64,000 nt of DNA from Echinococcus granulosus (GCF_000524195.1 NW_020170414.1:143238-207237), one strand, 5' to 3'. Positions 25,701 to 40,700 are shown, counted from the stretch's first letter. The notes: a model not told the origin generated them from the sequence alone. Made by a program: numbers and translations.

Positions 25701-28700
25701 TAGATTGGTGATAATGACGTTGATCAACTCAGGAGTTCTGGTAACTCAATCCAGCAACTGAAAAAGCACACCATCCACTCAGATTCAGTGTAAAACCCTA
25801 CCTCCATCACTAAAAGTGCCTGTCTCCGGTGACCAGCCATTTAGCCGTGTAGCAAGCTGATGAACCGTAGCCAGGACTGATTGCAGACCGGTGCGAACAG
25901 AAGCAGTGGCGCTATCCTCCGGCGTTGGGACCATCGACGACGTTCTAGGTGACTTTGTGATGGGAGTCAGTTTTGGTACGTTGGACACGGGACGCGGTGG
26001 AACGAAGACCTCAGAGAAGCTTCTCAGCGAGGAGCGCAGCTCGCCTACTCGTGAAACGACCTCGATGGTGAAGAAAAGTTTATTGGCCCGCGTTTTTGCT
26101 GCCATGGAATTAACTTTTTGTTACTATTTGTCAGAGACTCACATCAGCAGCGGTGGAATTTAGTTGAGCCTCCACAACGGGGAGATTGGCCTTCTCTGCG
26201 GTGACGAGATTACGACTGTGCGTCAGTAGATCAATTAGACTGGCGGAGACAGCGCGAGCCATGGAGAGGAGACTGACCCGTGCCTCTGTACGCGCCTCTT
26301 CACTGGCTGGGGAGATTGTGTCAAGATCAGGATGCGAGAGAAGATGAAGTGTTCTCGTGTGGAGGTTGTTTACATAGAGGAGACAGTTCTGAGCTGAAAC
26401 TGCCAGCTTATCCTGGTCGCCAGAAGTGTTGCGCGACTGAAAGATTAACGAGACATGAAAATCAAATTTGCTAATAACTAAGAGGTAAACTAATTCCGTC
26501 TCAGAACCCACCAAGGCATTTGTCTCCTCCACAATGCCCTTAAGTAAATGCATAATCTCCTCCTGTGAGGCCTGGATGTCGTTAGCAATGGCTGTGGGAC
26601 TGCCACGCTCAGCGAACTGTCCTGCACCAATGCCGCAACTTCGATTGACGAGGGAATTGGCGCGGGCAAAGTAGATGGCCGAGTCAAAGTCCGCCACTTT
26701 GCGGGCAATACCCTCGGCTGCGTTCACGCAGGCGTGTACGCCGTGAGCGGACTCACGTAGCACCGCGACTAGACTTGATACACGAGTAGTGAGAGAACGC
26801 AGGGACTCGGGATGGCGGGAGTTCTCTACCACCTCCACGCAACTTGTGCCAATGCCCTGGAGAGGAGGGGTTGCGAAAAAGGCGTCTTCAAATAGGTTTG
26901 ATGTGGACAACTCGCCTTACTGTACCTGACGAATGGTACTCATGAAATCCTACACGATTCGTCATCAAATAGTGCTAGCTTTGAACCAGAAATCACCCAC
27001 CTGTACAACCATCCTAAGTCGATCAGCCAGCCTGGAAGTGGTATCAGGGGAGCCGGGCATGCTGGGATGACTAGTAAGGAGGGAACTCAGCTGCTGCGTG
27101 GTTTCTACAGTCTTTGAGAACTGCTGTACCAGTTGGCTAGCAGCTGCCTCCTCCGCGCCCGATCCCGCGGTCTTTGAGGCCTCTGAAAGACGTCCACCGG
27201 CCTGCACCAGCATCTGAGCTTGACTTGCCAGTCGTGTTTGCAGTGCAACTAAACTGATCTGCTGGGGGATGTGTGGCGGACTGGCATTGCTCTCCAACTA
27301 AATTGACAAAACATACAACCTGCTTAGAAGGTGATCAAGACACAGGTTATTTCAAAATGGGCGAACTTGATGTACCTTTTTACAAGCTCCCTGAATGCTA
27401 GCAATTTGTGAATTCAAATTACCCTGACGCGCCGTAAGATCTTCAATACAGATTAGTAATTCACGACATGCTAGACGTAGTTGATCAGCACTTGCAGATA
27501 TGGGAGAGGGATCGGGATCCGGTGGTCCACCGAACTAAAGCCAGTGGGGTAAAAACATTAGTAATAATGAAACATACGTGATTGTCCATTTGGGTAAGTA
27601 TACGTGTTGCAAGAGCATCAGTGGTTTCCAAAACAGTACGAAGGTAGCTTTGAAGGGCAGCTTGATCGGAACTTCGTTTGAGCATTCCACAGGCGGATAT
27701 GCACACCTAAAAAGGCAAAGAAAGTAGAAGACTTGGATGCCGCACAGAGAGTTTTATTGAAACAGGCTACATTCAAAAACAATTTCCTTAATTTTTTTAA
27801 ATAAAAAGCGTAATAAACGTACGTTCGCCACATTGGGAAGGTAGGAAGAAATAAGATGAGCATCCTGGCTGAGCAATTCCCACCTCGAGTGCCTCCAATC
27901 GCCGGCCAATTTCCCACTCAGAGCGGTCACTTGACGTAGGCTAGAGTTGAGCAGTGGGGTCGTGGCCTCCAGATTGGACGCATCCGCCTGACTGTACTGC
28001 TGCAAACCCGCGTGATCCAGTCGATGCAACGACTCCCTAGCCGTAGATTTCAGCTTCTCTAACGCCTTCCAACCCGGTCGCGAATCACTAGGAAAGTTTT
28101 TTTACTTAAATTGGATCAGCAGCGATTTATTGGCAGGCGCAAAGGTGTATTCACCCACCAAATACAAAAACGGAGGTCCTGTGCAGCGCTTTCTACATCT
28201 TCACGGTGCCTTCTGTAGGTTTCGTCAGATGCAGTGGCCTTTAAAAGGTTTCCTGCAGTTTCGGTCAAGTCACTCGCCTTTTCTACGACCTTCCGACCAT
28301 GGAGTAGAATTGGAGCTTGTTGCTAAAATAAGCAAAGGAATGAACAAGTGTGTAATGACTCAAGTGACTCAGTGTCAGTAACTTACTTTAGCCGCTTCAG
28401 GCAGGACTTGAACAGGTATATCACCAACATCCTCCAAAAGGGAGCTAGCCAATCTCGCGATAGAACCATTTAGTCCCGTGGCGATTTGGACTACTTGAGC
28501 CCCAGTAGAGGGCGAGTCTGAATTGTCGGTGCTTAAGGACTTCACTAGATGCGTTGTCGTCTGGGCAACGTCTTTGGCATTCTGAAGGGAGAAACAGTTG
28601 GTAAATTATTTACTGTAGAACTAGATAAATCTGGTTTAGGAATGATGGCAACGCACCTCAGCGAGCATCTTCTTCTCCGAGGAGTTGATACTCTCGGCAA

Positions 28701-31700
28701 TACATTGACGAGTTAGTTGGCACATATTGCTTGATGCTCGAGTGATCTCGTTGACTGTTGGGGCCAACTAAATGTTGACAAAAGTTTAGAGGTAAAACTA
28801 GTACATTATATCTAAACAGACGTATCCAGGATTTTGCTCAAGGACTTAATCGCGCTACTCACGTGACTCGCGCGTTGCTGATTAGTTACGAAGGTGAGAG
28901 CCTCACGTGTGATAACATCAATGCCGCGTTGAAGGCACTCAGAGTCCTCTACAACTTGCCTCGCCTCAGATTCGGTCAATCGTGGTGCTCTACCAGGCTC
29001 GTTGCAGGGCTGGCCAGCACCTACCAGATATGCTGACTGTGTGGCCACTTGAAGCATTCCCATTACGGCGTCCGCCACACCTTGAGCAGCTTCACAGAAG
29101 GCATTGGCATTACGCGACTTGGCAGACTCTTCCAAGCCATCCATTTGATTGCTAAGGGTCTGAAACATCCCACGATTAATGGAGAATTATTTGAATGATT
29201 TACGCAAGTGAAAGATGGCACGACTTCCTATTACTTATACTACCTGAGATAAATCGTCCAATTCGTCGATGCATTCAGGGTAGGTGAGTTTTGCAACGGG
29301 GTAGCTGATGAGAGGGAGAGAATCGTTTCCCGCGCCCGGGGGTGGCTGAAGTCTAGCCAAAGCGGAGTCAAATTGACCTCTGATGCTTTCCATAGTTTGA
29401 TCTGCTGACTTCGTGGAGTCGCTCTGTGGTGAAGCATCTTTGGCCAATTGCTCTTGGGTGGCCTTTGTCACACCGATCGCCCAATTACGGAGCGACCTTG
29501 AGGAAAGCACAGAACACGATAATCACAACTCCGACTCGGAGAACACAAAACTAACCCCAATGATGAAAGGGTATGGCATTTGCCTAATTCCATGAGTTTT
29601 GAAGTTGGCGGTTCCCAAACGCGTTAAAAGCTAGAAATGACCACCTGACCTCCATCACCACCAACAAAGATCACAGCAAAACACCGGCCATCAGTACTAA
29701 ACCGACCTAATGTTGTGGAGAAAATAAACAAATGTGAGACGTAGGGAAAATTCGGTGTCGGGAAAAGGAGTAACCTTTTGGGCAAAAGTGGTGGGAAAAC
29801 ACACAAAGACGCCAAGTGAAATTCTCTTCCTGAGGGATTAATGCAACATGAATAAAATCGCACACCACGACAAAATTTATGAGTGCCCTCTTCTTACAAA
29901 CAAAATATGTTTCCTTCAAAACGGGGATTTACAGGGGATAATGTCTATCACTGGTACCTTGTATGAGGGTTAGGGCAAATTTCACAATGTCAAAATGGCG
30001 AAACGTACTAGTCTAAATGGAGGAGTAACTCGAGCCCCCGCCAAAAAAAGCAATTGACGTAAAACATGCATAAATTTTACCCAACAGTTTTATCAGGTTT
30101 CATCTTGTAAACTGCATCGAGAGCAGAGGGTAATAATGGAGAGGCTTTTGGCACATGTATGACAGTGAGATGCATGAAAACCAGTCCAACATGAAAAACT
30201 ATGGAAAATTTTAGACATGGGGATTTCCTCGGCACGAGGTTAGGGCTTGAAGCCAAGTCTTGGATACAAATGTGACATTGATAGGTGTCAGAAACGGTTA
30301 CGAAATCCCTAGTTTACACAAAAAATAGGTTTCCTAGAGTAAATTTCGAAATATCCTTCAAATTAAGCACACTAACTTACAAAGAGGCTTTTGACACAAA
30401 CATGACGTTGACAGGTGTTTGAACAACGCCCTCTGAGGCCAGTGCCCGTTCCAGTTCGGTCGCCAGAGGCTTGGCCAGACGTTGGAGATCTGCCAAAACC
30501 TCCTCATTGGGACTACCAGGGCGACTGCCGCGGTTAAAGACGTCCAAGACGTCATAGAGCGCGTTAGCCAGACGATCTGCTGCCATAGCCAAGGAACAAG
30601 TGGAGGAGGGGGCAGATTCGTCAGCACGACGTCTAGACGTCTGCTCGCAGGCCACTCGACCCACCTCCTCGCTGGCCTGCAGTAGTAAAACACCGGCACA
30701 ATGAACCGGTAAACATGGCCGATTTTTGAACTCCAGGTTGTTTTTTATGTAATAAACGCGGAAATCTGCATTAACTTAGAAGAGAACCAATTCGCAGCCT
30801 TCGATAGCACCGAACTCTACTGAACAGACACATACTCCGCAGACATCGCAAGACAGCAGAAGAATTAGATCTGTGTTAACTTTGTATTCAGCCTTCCAGC
30901 CCTTCGTCTATGCTTGGTGACTTAGGGACTGACTACTCTATGAGGCATCCCACTGTCAAAACTGCCGCCCTGGCAGTCATTGAGGCCTTAAGGTGCGACT
31001 AAGATCCGGGATCAGCGGGGATTACTCAGTAGGCAATTACTTTTAGGGCTATGTAGCTAGATGTCTGGTGGTCTACTAGCGCCTTTCAACCTTAGCACGG
31101 ATAAGCCCAGGCCCCGATTCAACTAGGGATGCAAATGTCATCAAAAAGAATATTTTTACTGAATAGCAACCGTAGATAACACAGGAACACGCAGATATAT
31201 ATAGACAATAGACTACACTGCAGTGAGAGGGTGTTTCGGTGTCCCTCCAACAGATCTATTTTAAGATCGACCACTTTTTTCCAAGAAATGCACCCCCGTA
31301 AATACAGAATGGACCAGCTCCCAGAGAAAAAAGATACCTCTTTCCACCATTTCTACCAGGCAACGAGTGCGAATTAATCCGCCGTCTGTTTTGGCGAGTC
31401 AAATCAACTGAAATAGTAAAACTGGAAGCCAACTCCCGATCTTTAAACGGACAAAGCCCGTGGAAAAATTAACATCTTGAAAAAAGAGACGTCACATGGG
31501 TTAGGTCTTAACAAAAGCTGCATTTTTGCGTGTGCGGCGGCAATTTTTATTTCACGGGAGGCCTTACTTCTAGGCAAGAAGTCACACAGGCATAAACAAA
31601 CCTCAGCGAGTTCTCTGAGCGCCCTTAGAAGTATGCTTGGATCGGCAGTTTTTTGAACTACAGGAGCGGGTGTATGCGCGATCTGGCCGTTGATTTGTGG

Positions 31701-34700
31701 AACCGTCTTGGGCAACGCGGCAACCAGGGCGCCTAGCTTTGACGCGGATTGGGCGCCCGGTACATAGTGCCGAACCTCGTCGATGGCTGATTGCAGCTGG
31801 AACGGGAAATACATAAATCAGTTTAAAGCGTTGGATCCTCATATTATCAAAGTCATTTCTTTCCCAAAAAATGCCTTTTAAATGGGAAGAATGTATGAAC
31901 TCGAAAATTTCAAAGCAGTCACCTCGGAGGCATAGACTACAACGGCCTGTTTGGCAGTATCATAACTCTCGTCTTCGTGAACCGCCCAAAGGAGGCTGGC
32001 GTGTGCTTTTTCAATACACTGGAGACCTTTATCCAGAAGGGCGGCTCGTAGACCATCTGCCGCCAGCTGGGCTGAAAACTCCTGACTGGGTGAATGCACA
32101 AAACGTCTGCCTGCTTGACTCCTCTGGGACTCAGGCAGTAAATTCCATGAGGATATCAAAACTTTTTCCAACTCTACAAAGACCCCAAAAAATGCAGCTC
32201 TAGGTGTAAAAATCACGAGTAAGCCAACCCAAATGACTGCAAACCCTTCTGAAAGGCATACCTGGATCAACGGAAGTTAAGTCCTTGATAGAACTCAAAA
32301 AGCCCGCCAAACCACGAATACCACTGATAACAGATTCGAGGGAGTTGAGCAGCTTAGCTGTGACAGGAGGCAGTCTATCAGGACCCACTCCAACAAAAGT
32401 TGAACCACTAGCGATCGTTTCCGCCTCTTTAGCCAGAAGATCTGGAAGACTTGAATCTCTTTCTGAATCTGGAGCGGCCTTGAACTTGTTTATCGCAGCT
32501 AACAAGTTACCACATACCGAATCCATCTGTAATAAAGGGATGACCGCTTGAATAAACTATAAATTCAAGCAGGAAATTGAGCATCTGAAGAAGACAAACC
32601 GTTTGCCCAGGCAGGCTATGATCCGAGTTGGAGTCTAGCTCCGTCTGCATACGCGCCAGTCGTGAGGAAATGGATGGCCAGGCCTGGCGCTTCACCACTG
32701 CAGGCGTCTGAGGAGTGCAGTGCGCTGAATCGGCAGTGTTCGGCGTCTTCTCAAGATCAGTCAGAGTGGGCAGAGGCGACTGTAGCAAGGGACTTGCGGT
32801 GGCACAACACTGGCGCAGGTCAACCAAACAAGCCTCTGTGTTTCTCGCAGCATTTGTCAAAGCCACTTGAATCCCTGCGTCAGTGACCGTGGGTGCAAAC
32901 ATATCCACGGTACCGATAAAGTCTTTCAGACACTAAAATTACAAAAAATTAACAGATTACAGTAGGACCACACGCATTTCCAACTTCAAAAATGATGCAG
33001 AAACGTGACAAATGTCACGGCTACAATCACGAGGATTGGAGGCTGAAACCTGGAACTAGTTGACATGGCACAGAAGAAAAAGAGTTAAAAAGGTGAATGT
33101 GGATATTGAATCCTCTTCACTACAGTCTTGAGACTTGTAGCGTACTGTGTAGACACCCAAAATAGATTGGGCTATAGCTCGCACAACGAAAACCCTCTGA
33201 CCAGTGACTCCGGATGTCTCCTTCAGTAGCAGCCCTCCTGAAACCATCGTGCTATCGGAACCAGCAATGTCGAAGTTATTCAGACAATCGTAAATGTTCG
33301 AGTGCAGGAAAAAACTTGGGAGTACAGCCGAATGGATCTACGACTTTACTGAACAGTTGCAAGGAAAATTGACTTCAATTCTGAATCAAAGGTCCGATAG
33401 CCTAAGTACACCGTTAAACATCGTCTTGAAACACGGTCCATTGTGACTTATGATTATAAGCTTCCCAGATTCCTTAAAATAGGGTAATTTTAAGCCATTT
33501 CCCTTGAGCCGCATTAGACTCCACAGCACCCCGTGAAATCTAAACGATTTAAATGTTAATGTCATTTAATGGAGTCGTAAATCTCGGTAAAGTTCATTCC
33601 TGGTACCCATAGCCTGTTAGGACTTACGGTACATATCGTGACAACTAAAACCGAGCCAATAGAAAGAGCGACATATAAGTAAGTGCACTAAACGGGTAAA
33701 AAAAAGAGAATAAAAATTCTCACTTCTGAGAAAAAAGTGATGCGCAGACAGTCGGTACGTCTATATCGACTGTCCGGATTCCGGAGCACCTAGGATCCCG
33801 GCCGAAAAATGAAGTTTTGCCTTTTAAAAAGTGGACACTCATAGCAGGTATCAGCAGTTTAAATGAGTGCGAGGAGAGGCAAGTTGAAGCGATTTACAAA
33901 GAGTATTTATGAGTCAACAATATTCTTTTAAAATCATTGGGGAACTGAAATTAAGTCCACTGTATTCACCACTCAGATAAATTTTGAATTTTCCAGTCGG
34001 CAAGGCACATTTGGCAACCCACTTGATAAACAGAATTTAATCAGATTTTGCGACAGCCGGCTAAGGAGACTAGCATAAAAACAACAACAACAAGCTAGTT
34101 TTTTCGGATAACTTCACAGCGAAGCAACATTTACACACACCTTCTGAACACGGTACCTAACATTAATTAGTATACCCGCACAGGCCTGTTGAACAGCATC
34201 AAGTGTCACAAAAGACGTACATCCATGAGGTCCTTAGAGGCTTCCAGGAGGCTGTTTTGGGCACCAGGATCGTGAGGGTGAGCGCGTGCGCTATCACAGG
34301 TCAAATTCGCTTGTGGAATCACCTCAGCCGAAAGTTGGTCTAATTCTTGTAATAGCTAAAACAAAAGGGATCCATCTCCGAAATTGTGAAGCAGAGGGAT
34401 CTTTGGTTAAATTGTCTGCTTTCCAATCTCTCACATTTCAGACTCCATGCCAATGGTACGGAGCCTGCTAACACCACATCTAAGCTACTAGTTTCGCAAC
34501 TTTCTAGGCAAGCAAACGAATTAGTGAGGAAGGATGAGAATTCGAAGCGGCTATGGAAAAAAAAGCCAGTAGTGATTCATCTAAGGTAGGCCTTGCAAAT
34601 AGCTACTAAATAAATCTCGCAATTCTATTGGTCCACCAAACTCACTCGGTATTGGCTGCTTCGAGTATGACGCGCAGCCTCCTCCATTATGGCAGCCAAT

Positions 34701-37700
34701 TGGCTGGCATTTGAGGCGGTGAGACGTGTTGCAAACTCAAGGCCAGTGGTCAGACGGGCACGAATGATTGGTGCGGCGAGTTTGTTCGTCTGCTCAATCA
34801 ACCGATTGGCCGTAGCGATGGTCTCCTGTTGGTGCGGAAGCGATTGCTTGTTGCCGGATTCGAGAGACTAGAAAATGTCAGAGGTGAGTAATACAAACCT
34901 TGAGTTGGCAATTAGCAGCACACTGCTACTGCACATGAGAAGTGGAAGTAAAACCGCCCTATTATAGTGAATGGATAAGTCGGTTGGACCACGTGGTTTA
35001 AGATCCCAAACTTCTAGATAATTGACTCGACAGTCTTTGCCGATCTCCCGCAAATCGGCTTGCAAGCTATTGGAAGGGAATTCTATGCCTCGATTTTAAA
35101 AATATTTCGAGACTTGTAGATTCTATTATCTTCTGACGAACAACTTGAGGAGGACAGTGGTACTGGTCAGTTCTTTGTTTTGTCTAGCCTCCAGTAATTC
35201 GTATAGTCACACTTTAAAATATTACCCCAATTAATAGAGTCAGGGGCGTACCAAGAAGGCTAACACTACCTGATGCCTCATAGAAGCGCACTCATTTTAT
35301 CGAATAGCCACTGCATGGAAAGATGCTCTAAATTACCCATAAATGCCGTTTGGTACATCACGTCCGATAGGAAAGCGTCTGCTCTATGTCGAAAAGAGAG
35401 CGGTATCATCAGCGATTTGATGATATCAGAGGTGTCCAGGTGTCATTGCAAAGCCAGACTGAGTTAATTCAAAACCGTTGCGTAAAAAATGTAGACACAT
35501 GAAATCCATCATTCGGTGCAAATCCTTTGCCACAAGTCAAAAGTGTTTAGCTAATGAAACCCAAAGGAATGGTTCTGGCCTGAAAAAGGTATTCAGACAC
35601 CAATTCAACGGAAGACTGACATTTCTGACAGTAGCGGGACTGTCAGAAAAGTTTTAGTGCCTGTGATAACCTCATGACCTCCCCTCCTCCCCGACCATAT
35701 TCGTTCTTATCCTGAAAGGTCTCCATTTAGGGCGTGGACGGAGAATGCAGACAAGAATATGCAATCTCGGGGTTACCTTCAGTGATTCAAGAAGATCGGT
35801 GATAGCCTGGCTGAGCAGATTGGCACGAAGATTGACCTCCGATTTGGAGATGTCAGCAGCGCCGAGAATGTCGTGTGAGTTTTTAAGCACCTCCACCAAA
35901 GCAGTGGCAGTTTGTGCCAACCGCGAAGCCTGTTGGAATAGAGCGTCACCATCGCCAAGCGCAGCCGTCAGCTGTTCTCCAGCACCAAGGAGACTCAACA
36001 CCACAGGATCTTGTTGAGCCTAAGAATGGCAGTACCTTTTATCACTCAAGAATGTAAATTGTCACCGAGTGCACGAAACCGCTAGTTTCTCTGGAATGAA
36101 CTCAGCACGCATCCGGACTGGCTGCATACGATGACCAAGGCCAGTGCTTTATTATTTACGCCAAGTCAGTAGCAAAAGAAACACAGGGGCGGGGTGTGCT
36201 CCTAACTGCGTTTTGTCTCGCAAGGAGCGGCAGAACGCCTGTGAGGCGTAGTGGTCTAATAGGGGGGCCAATAGGAGCCGAGATGGGTCCCTTCTATTTA
36301 GTGGAGTGCACATCACCTACTGACAGTAGCTCTGTCTCGAGGCCTTCTGGGTATGGTGAATACTGAACAGTCGATTCTTTTGAGGATACCGTGGATAACA
36401 CCAGCGAATACAGCAGGTTTAGAAAGGAAGGAGAGTATGAGCTCCAGGATTTCGATAACTCGTTCACTTCTGATTGAGCTTTAGAGTTGTGGAGGGAGGG
36501 TGGGCGTTCAAAGTGGTGGGGACGACGAAACTTCAGCGAGCCATGTGATAGTACAAATTGGGATGAGATATCTGAAACATAATCTACTTATGTTCAGGGG
36601 TAGACAACAGTTGCCCTCATTGGGGCATCAACAACTTATAGCCCACAATATCCATGCGGAGAGAACCAGAAGTGCAAATTTTAGGACACGATAGGTAGAC
36701 ACTCTGTTCTGACCCCTCTTATTTTCCGCTTAAATCCATTTTCTGCCCAACTCACCCCGAATTCCGAAGCATATACCTCATAATGTGGTTTATCACTACT
36801 TTACTGTGTGAAACAAGCGACTCAAATGAAAGAATCATGGAAGTCTAGAAAAATGCCACTCGGACAACCTAAATGTATAGACAATCCAAATGCGTGGACA
36901 AAGCTTATTTCCAAGCCATAAAAAGCGTCCCCATGACTCTCCCCTCTCCCAATACCAAAAACTTTCATATGTGAACAAAAGCGCGGTTTCCGAGGTTCGT
37001 CCATGGGGGGAGGGTGGGAGAAGACGGAGCACTCCTTTCATGTGTCCAACCATTTAAAGAAGCCATTAAATCAACTAAGGTTTACAACTCAAATTGTGTT
37101 AAAATAATGTATCATGTCGGCCTGGCGCCAATAATTGATTGACAGTTAAACTGCAAAACCAACTTGTAGTGCTAATTTGCGGATTTATTAACCTTCCCTA
37201 GTTATTTTTTTCTGCGTCTTTAACTAAGTTTGCAAATACCTTAATCTTTGTTGAAAGAAATTGTTGATGATGCATAAAAAATCTCGTTTAAAGTAGGATA
37301 AAACAGGTGACGAGCTAAACCAGAGGCGAGATACCCTCAACAAACTCGAATCGTACCTGAATGGACCCGGCCACAAGACGGTTCATTAGGGAGTCCAGAG
37401 AGCTGGATACGGTGTTAGCAGCATGGTGAAGATTACTTAGAGCCCTCTGTTGTTCGGCACGTTGTTCCATATTCTCCAAAGGCAGGTATGGTATTTCCGC
37501 CACTCTTCGAGCCACATCCGACAGCTGATCCACGGCTTGACCCACCTGAAATAATTGATATATAAATTGGAGAACTGACGTATAATGTTGTTAGCTTATT
37601 TTTTAAGATCGGATATTAACAAGGAAAACAGTTTCCCAATTTTATGGATCGGTCAATGAGGTTGGTGGTAAGTAACCAATGGGATAAGAGTTACCCCAAC

Positions 37701-40700
37701 CAAGCACTAATCAGATAACGGGAAGGCGGTGTCCCATTCATTATAGGACAAAATATCTCATTGGATGCATTAAAACAATAAAAAATATGTAATGTACGAA
37801 TCCGCTCAAATGCATTGCAATGCTTTGGTTATTTGCTTCACTCTTAGCTTTGTTTCACGGGCACTTAGGGCACCGCCTGTGTGCTTCCGCTAGGCGGCAT
37901 AACCTCCGAAGCATGTCAGTAGTCACTTAGCCCTCTTGTACGATAGTAATACATGTCCTATCCTAGTATCACGTCCCCTTTCATCTTCACGGAGGCCTCG
38001 GCGCGATACATGTGCGCCTGGCTTGAAAACACATGTACTTTTTAGTTCAAATCAGAAAGAAGGAAGAGGCTTTAAGTCTTCCACTTATAGTTTATGAAGC
38101 GCAGTAGATAAGATAGAATTAACTGGCACGATCGTGTTATTAAAATGTAAAATGAAAGTCAACTTCTTCCTAAACAACGCTATAGGCAAGCAATGAAACC
38201 TCTGCACCGGGTGCTAAATTCATCGAGATTTTATGCCCAAATCATTTGATGCCTAGTAGAAAAAACAGGTAGCTAGAGCACCCCAAAGTCCTCGCTTTTA
38301 ATATTTTTATGTTTTCAAGGATAGATATTCATTGGAATCTTGGTGTTGAATGCCTTATTTTACAGACCCATCTGAATATTTTGTGGCCAATCAAAAACGT
38401 CCTAAGTCAGTAATTATCCAATTAGATTGAAAATTATTTAAAAGAAGTGTAAAGATGACTCTTCCCAAAGCGGCAGCGGAATCAAGGAAATATTTCACGA
38501 TTTTTATCAATTTCTCGATAACAATATACATTCAGTTGCGCCACACTAGTTTTAAATGCTCCGAACCATCTCCATTCGGATAAAACAAGCGTTAGGACAT
38601 CCACATAGGATGTTTTTGTTTCAAAAAGCAGCATTCTTATTAAAAAATCCATCGAATAACGGCCACCCTTTAATAGGATAAACTCATAAAAGGAGAAAAC
38701 CATGCAACAAACGCTATTTACTTCTAGGGCATAATCTATGGTAACCTTTGGGGTATTCCACTTGTCTCCCTTATTGCAGAACCACGAGCAGTGCGTCGAT
38801 TTGATTAAATATACGCATAAATTCGCAATTGCCCGTTAACGACGGAAAAAGAAGATCATATTTGATGCCATTAGGTAGAACAGGGCACAAAACTGACGCG
38901 GGGGTGCGAATGCAAGACGCCTTGTTCCCCTCCCCACCCCCAATACGCACAAATGCATCAACTACACAAAAAAATTGTTGCGTTAGATCACGGCAGTAAA
39001 GCAGAAATCACCCCAATATTCAAAAAGAATAAATCAAACAGTGTGCGTACCTAATGCACAGCGCTAGGAAGGCTGTAGCAAATCCCAAATCTCCGCTGAC
39101 AACGCTGAAGGTAATTTCAATTCCAAACCATCTAAACGACTGCAACAACTCCGGTGCTGTGTTCAGTCATCGCACCATTATAGCCCTCTGGCCAAGACTG
39201 CGCCATTATTCAGTGTTTACTACACTACCTCGCTTCCTGTCTGCGTAATTTCACTAACCTGTCAATACGCAGTAGTATGTACTTTGACGCATCATATTAG
39301 AGGTATCAAAAGGGGCCAATTCGAATGCTTGCGTAGGAAGAGGGCTGGGCAATTATGCCAAATAAACGTTTCATGCCTCTGGAGTTCTTTTTTCGTAAAT
39401 AAGAATGATAGTTCATTAATCATGCCGAGTTCTGCAGAAAACAGTTCATAAGACCCTTCGGCCTTGATATCCAACTGCTTCCATAAGTAAAATGAAGTTA
39501 CCCAACTTAATATAGGTGTTAGAAACTAACCTAGGCAAAGAACTTCGTCGATGAGAGATGAAGCGGATCCAGGTGGTTGAGCAACTTCCACCAAAATCAC
39601 ATCTTTAACCAATCAAACTGCCTCCTTAATTAAGGTCAAACACACTAAACTACTGTGGAATTGAGGAAATAGGAAGAAGTCAAGTTACTTAATGCACACG
39701 CTTTGGATGATTTTTTGGAAGGAGACGGCAAGATTATGCTCAGGCAGGAAACCGAGCCCTGATCGGCTCTTCACCATCGCTAAGCTCGTGATTGGTCCAG
39801 TTGGTTGAAGCTCACCTGTTTTACACAGCTAAGCAACTGGCGTTGTGATGCGGGCTGTTCCATGGTGCAGACAGCGACTTTTGCACTGGTGACCAGACGG
39901 CTGGTGGTCTTGCCAGCGTGGGTGGCGGCTTGAACTAGGTGCGACTGAGCGTCCCTCAGAAAGGCCACTTTATCGTCACGCTGATTGGCTATTTCAACGG
40001 AATCGGTCTCGGTGTGGGCCAGCACTGTCGCCTCCTGGCTTATTGCCACGGCTGCCGATTTGGCGTGCTTCACGAGGTTCGCTGTTGTACTGGCCACTTC
40101 CTGGAGTAAAATTAATGATACCATTTTCGTAAGGAAAACGTCCACTTTCTGGCTTCAGATCCGATCCACAACTTTGGAAGATTAGGTTACAGGAATGTGA
40201 TTTTGTTCACAAGATTTACCTCTGGCCAAAGTCTAACTGAAAGCCGTCCTTGCAAAATCATATAATAAGTGCGACTACTGCACAATTCCTCACAACGATA
40301 TTTCCTAATCAGGTGTCCATAGTGCGAAGTCTTTCGTCATCTGTGACGCAGTGGCAGAAGACGTCGAGCAGAAGAGATACAAAGGCAGTAGGAGCATTGT
40401 GAATCCCGTTTATGGGTAAAAAACCTCACTTAGTACTCCCGTAACGACGTTAATGTCGTTGGCCTTAATGTTTAAGTAAACTCCACAATTTATAGCCACC
40501 ATCAAATCGACAGTCAAGGTTAATCGCCCTGTAATAAAACCAGAGACGATAAGGGCGCACATATCACATTGAATCCTGGTAAATAAATTACCTTGAAGGT
40601 TTAATCAGGATCAATCAGTTATCATCCTATTCACTCCGAAACTTCATAGGCGGAGATAATAAGATTCTGGGGGAAGAGGCGATCAAAGATCTGCATTTCC

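Noticed and set aside
28812..28862. Extension of the talin exon ending at 28863 further downstream (SSAIKSLSKILDTSV)
   Set aside because: A perfect GTGAGT donor at 28862 ends the exon at QQRASH, and joining there to LAPTVNEITRASSN matches human talin spacing; the extra residues would break it.
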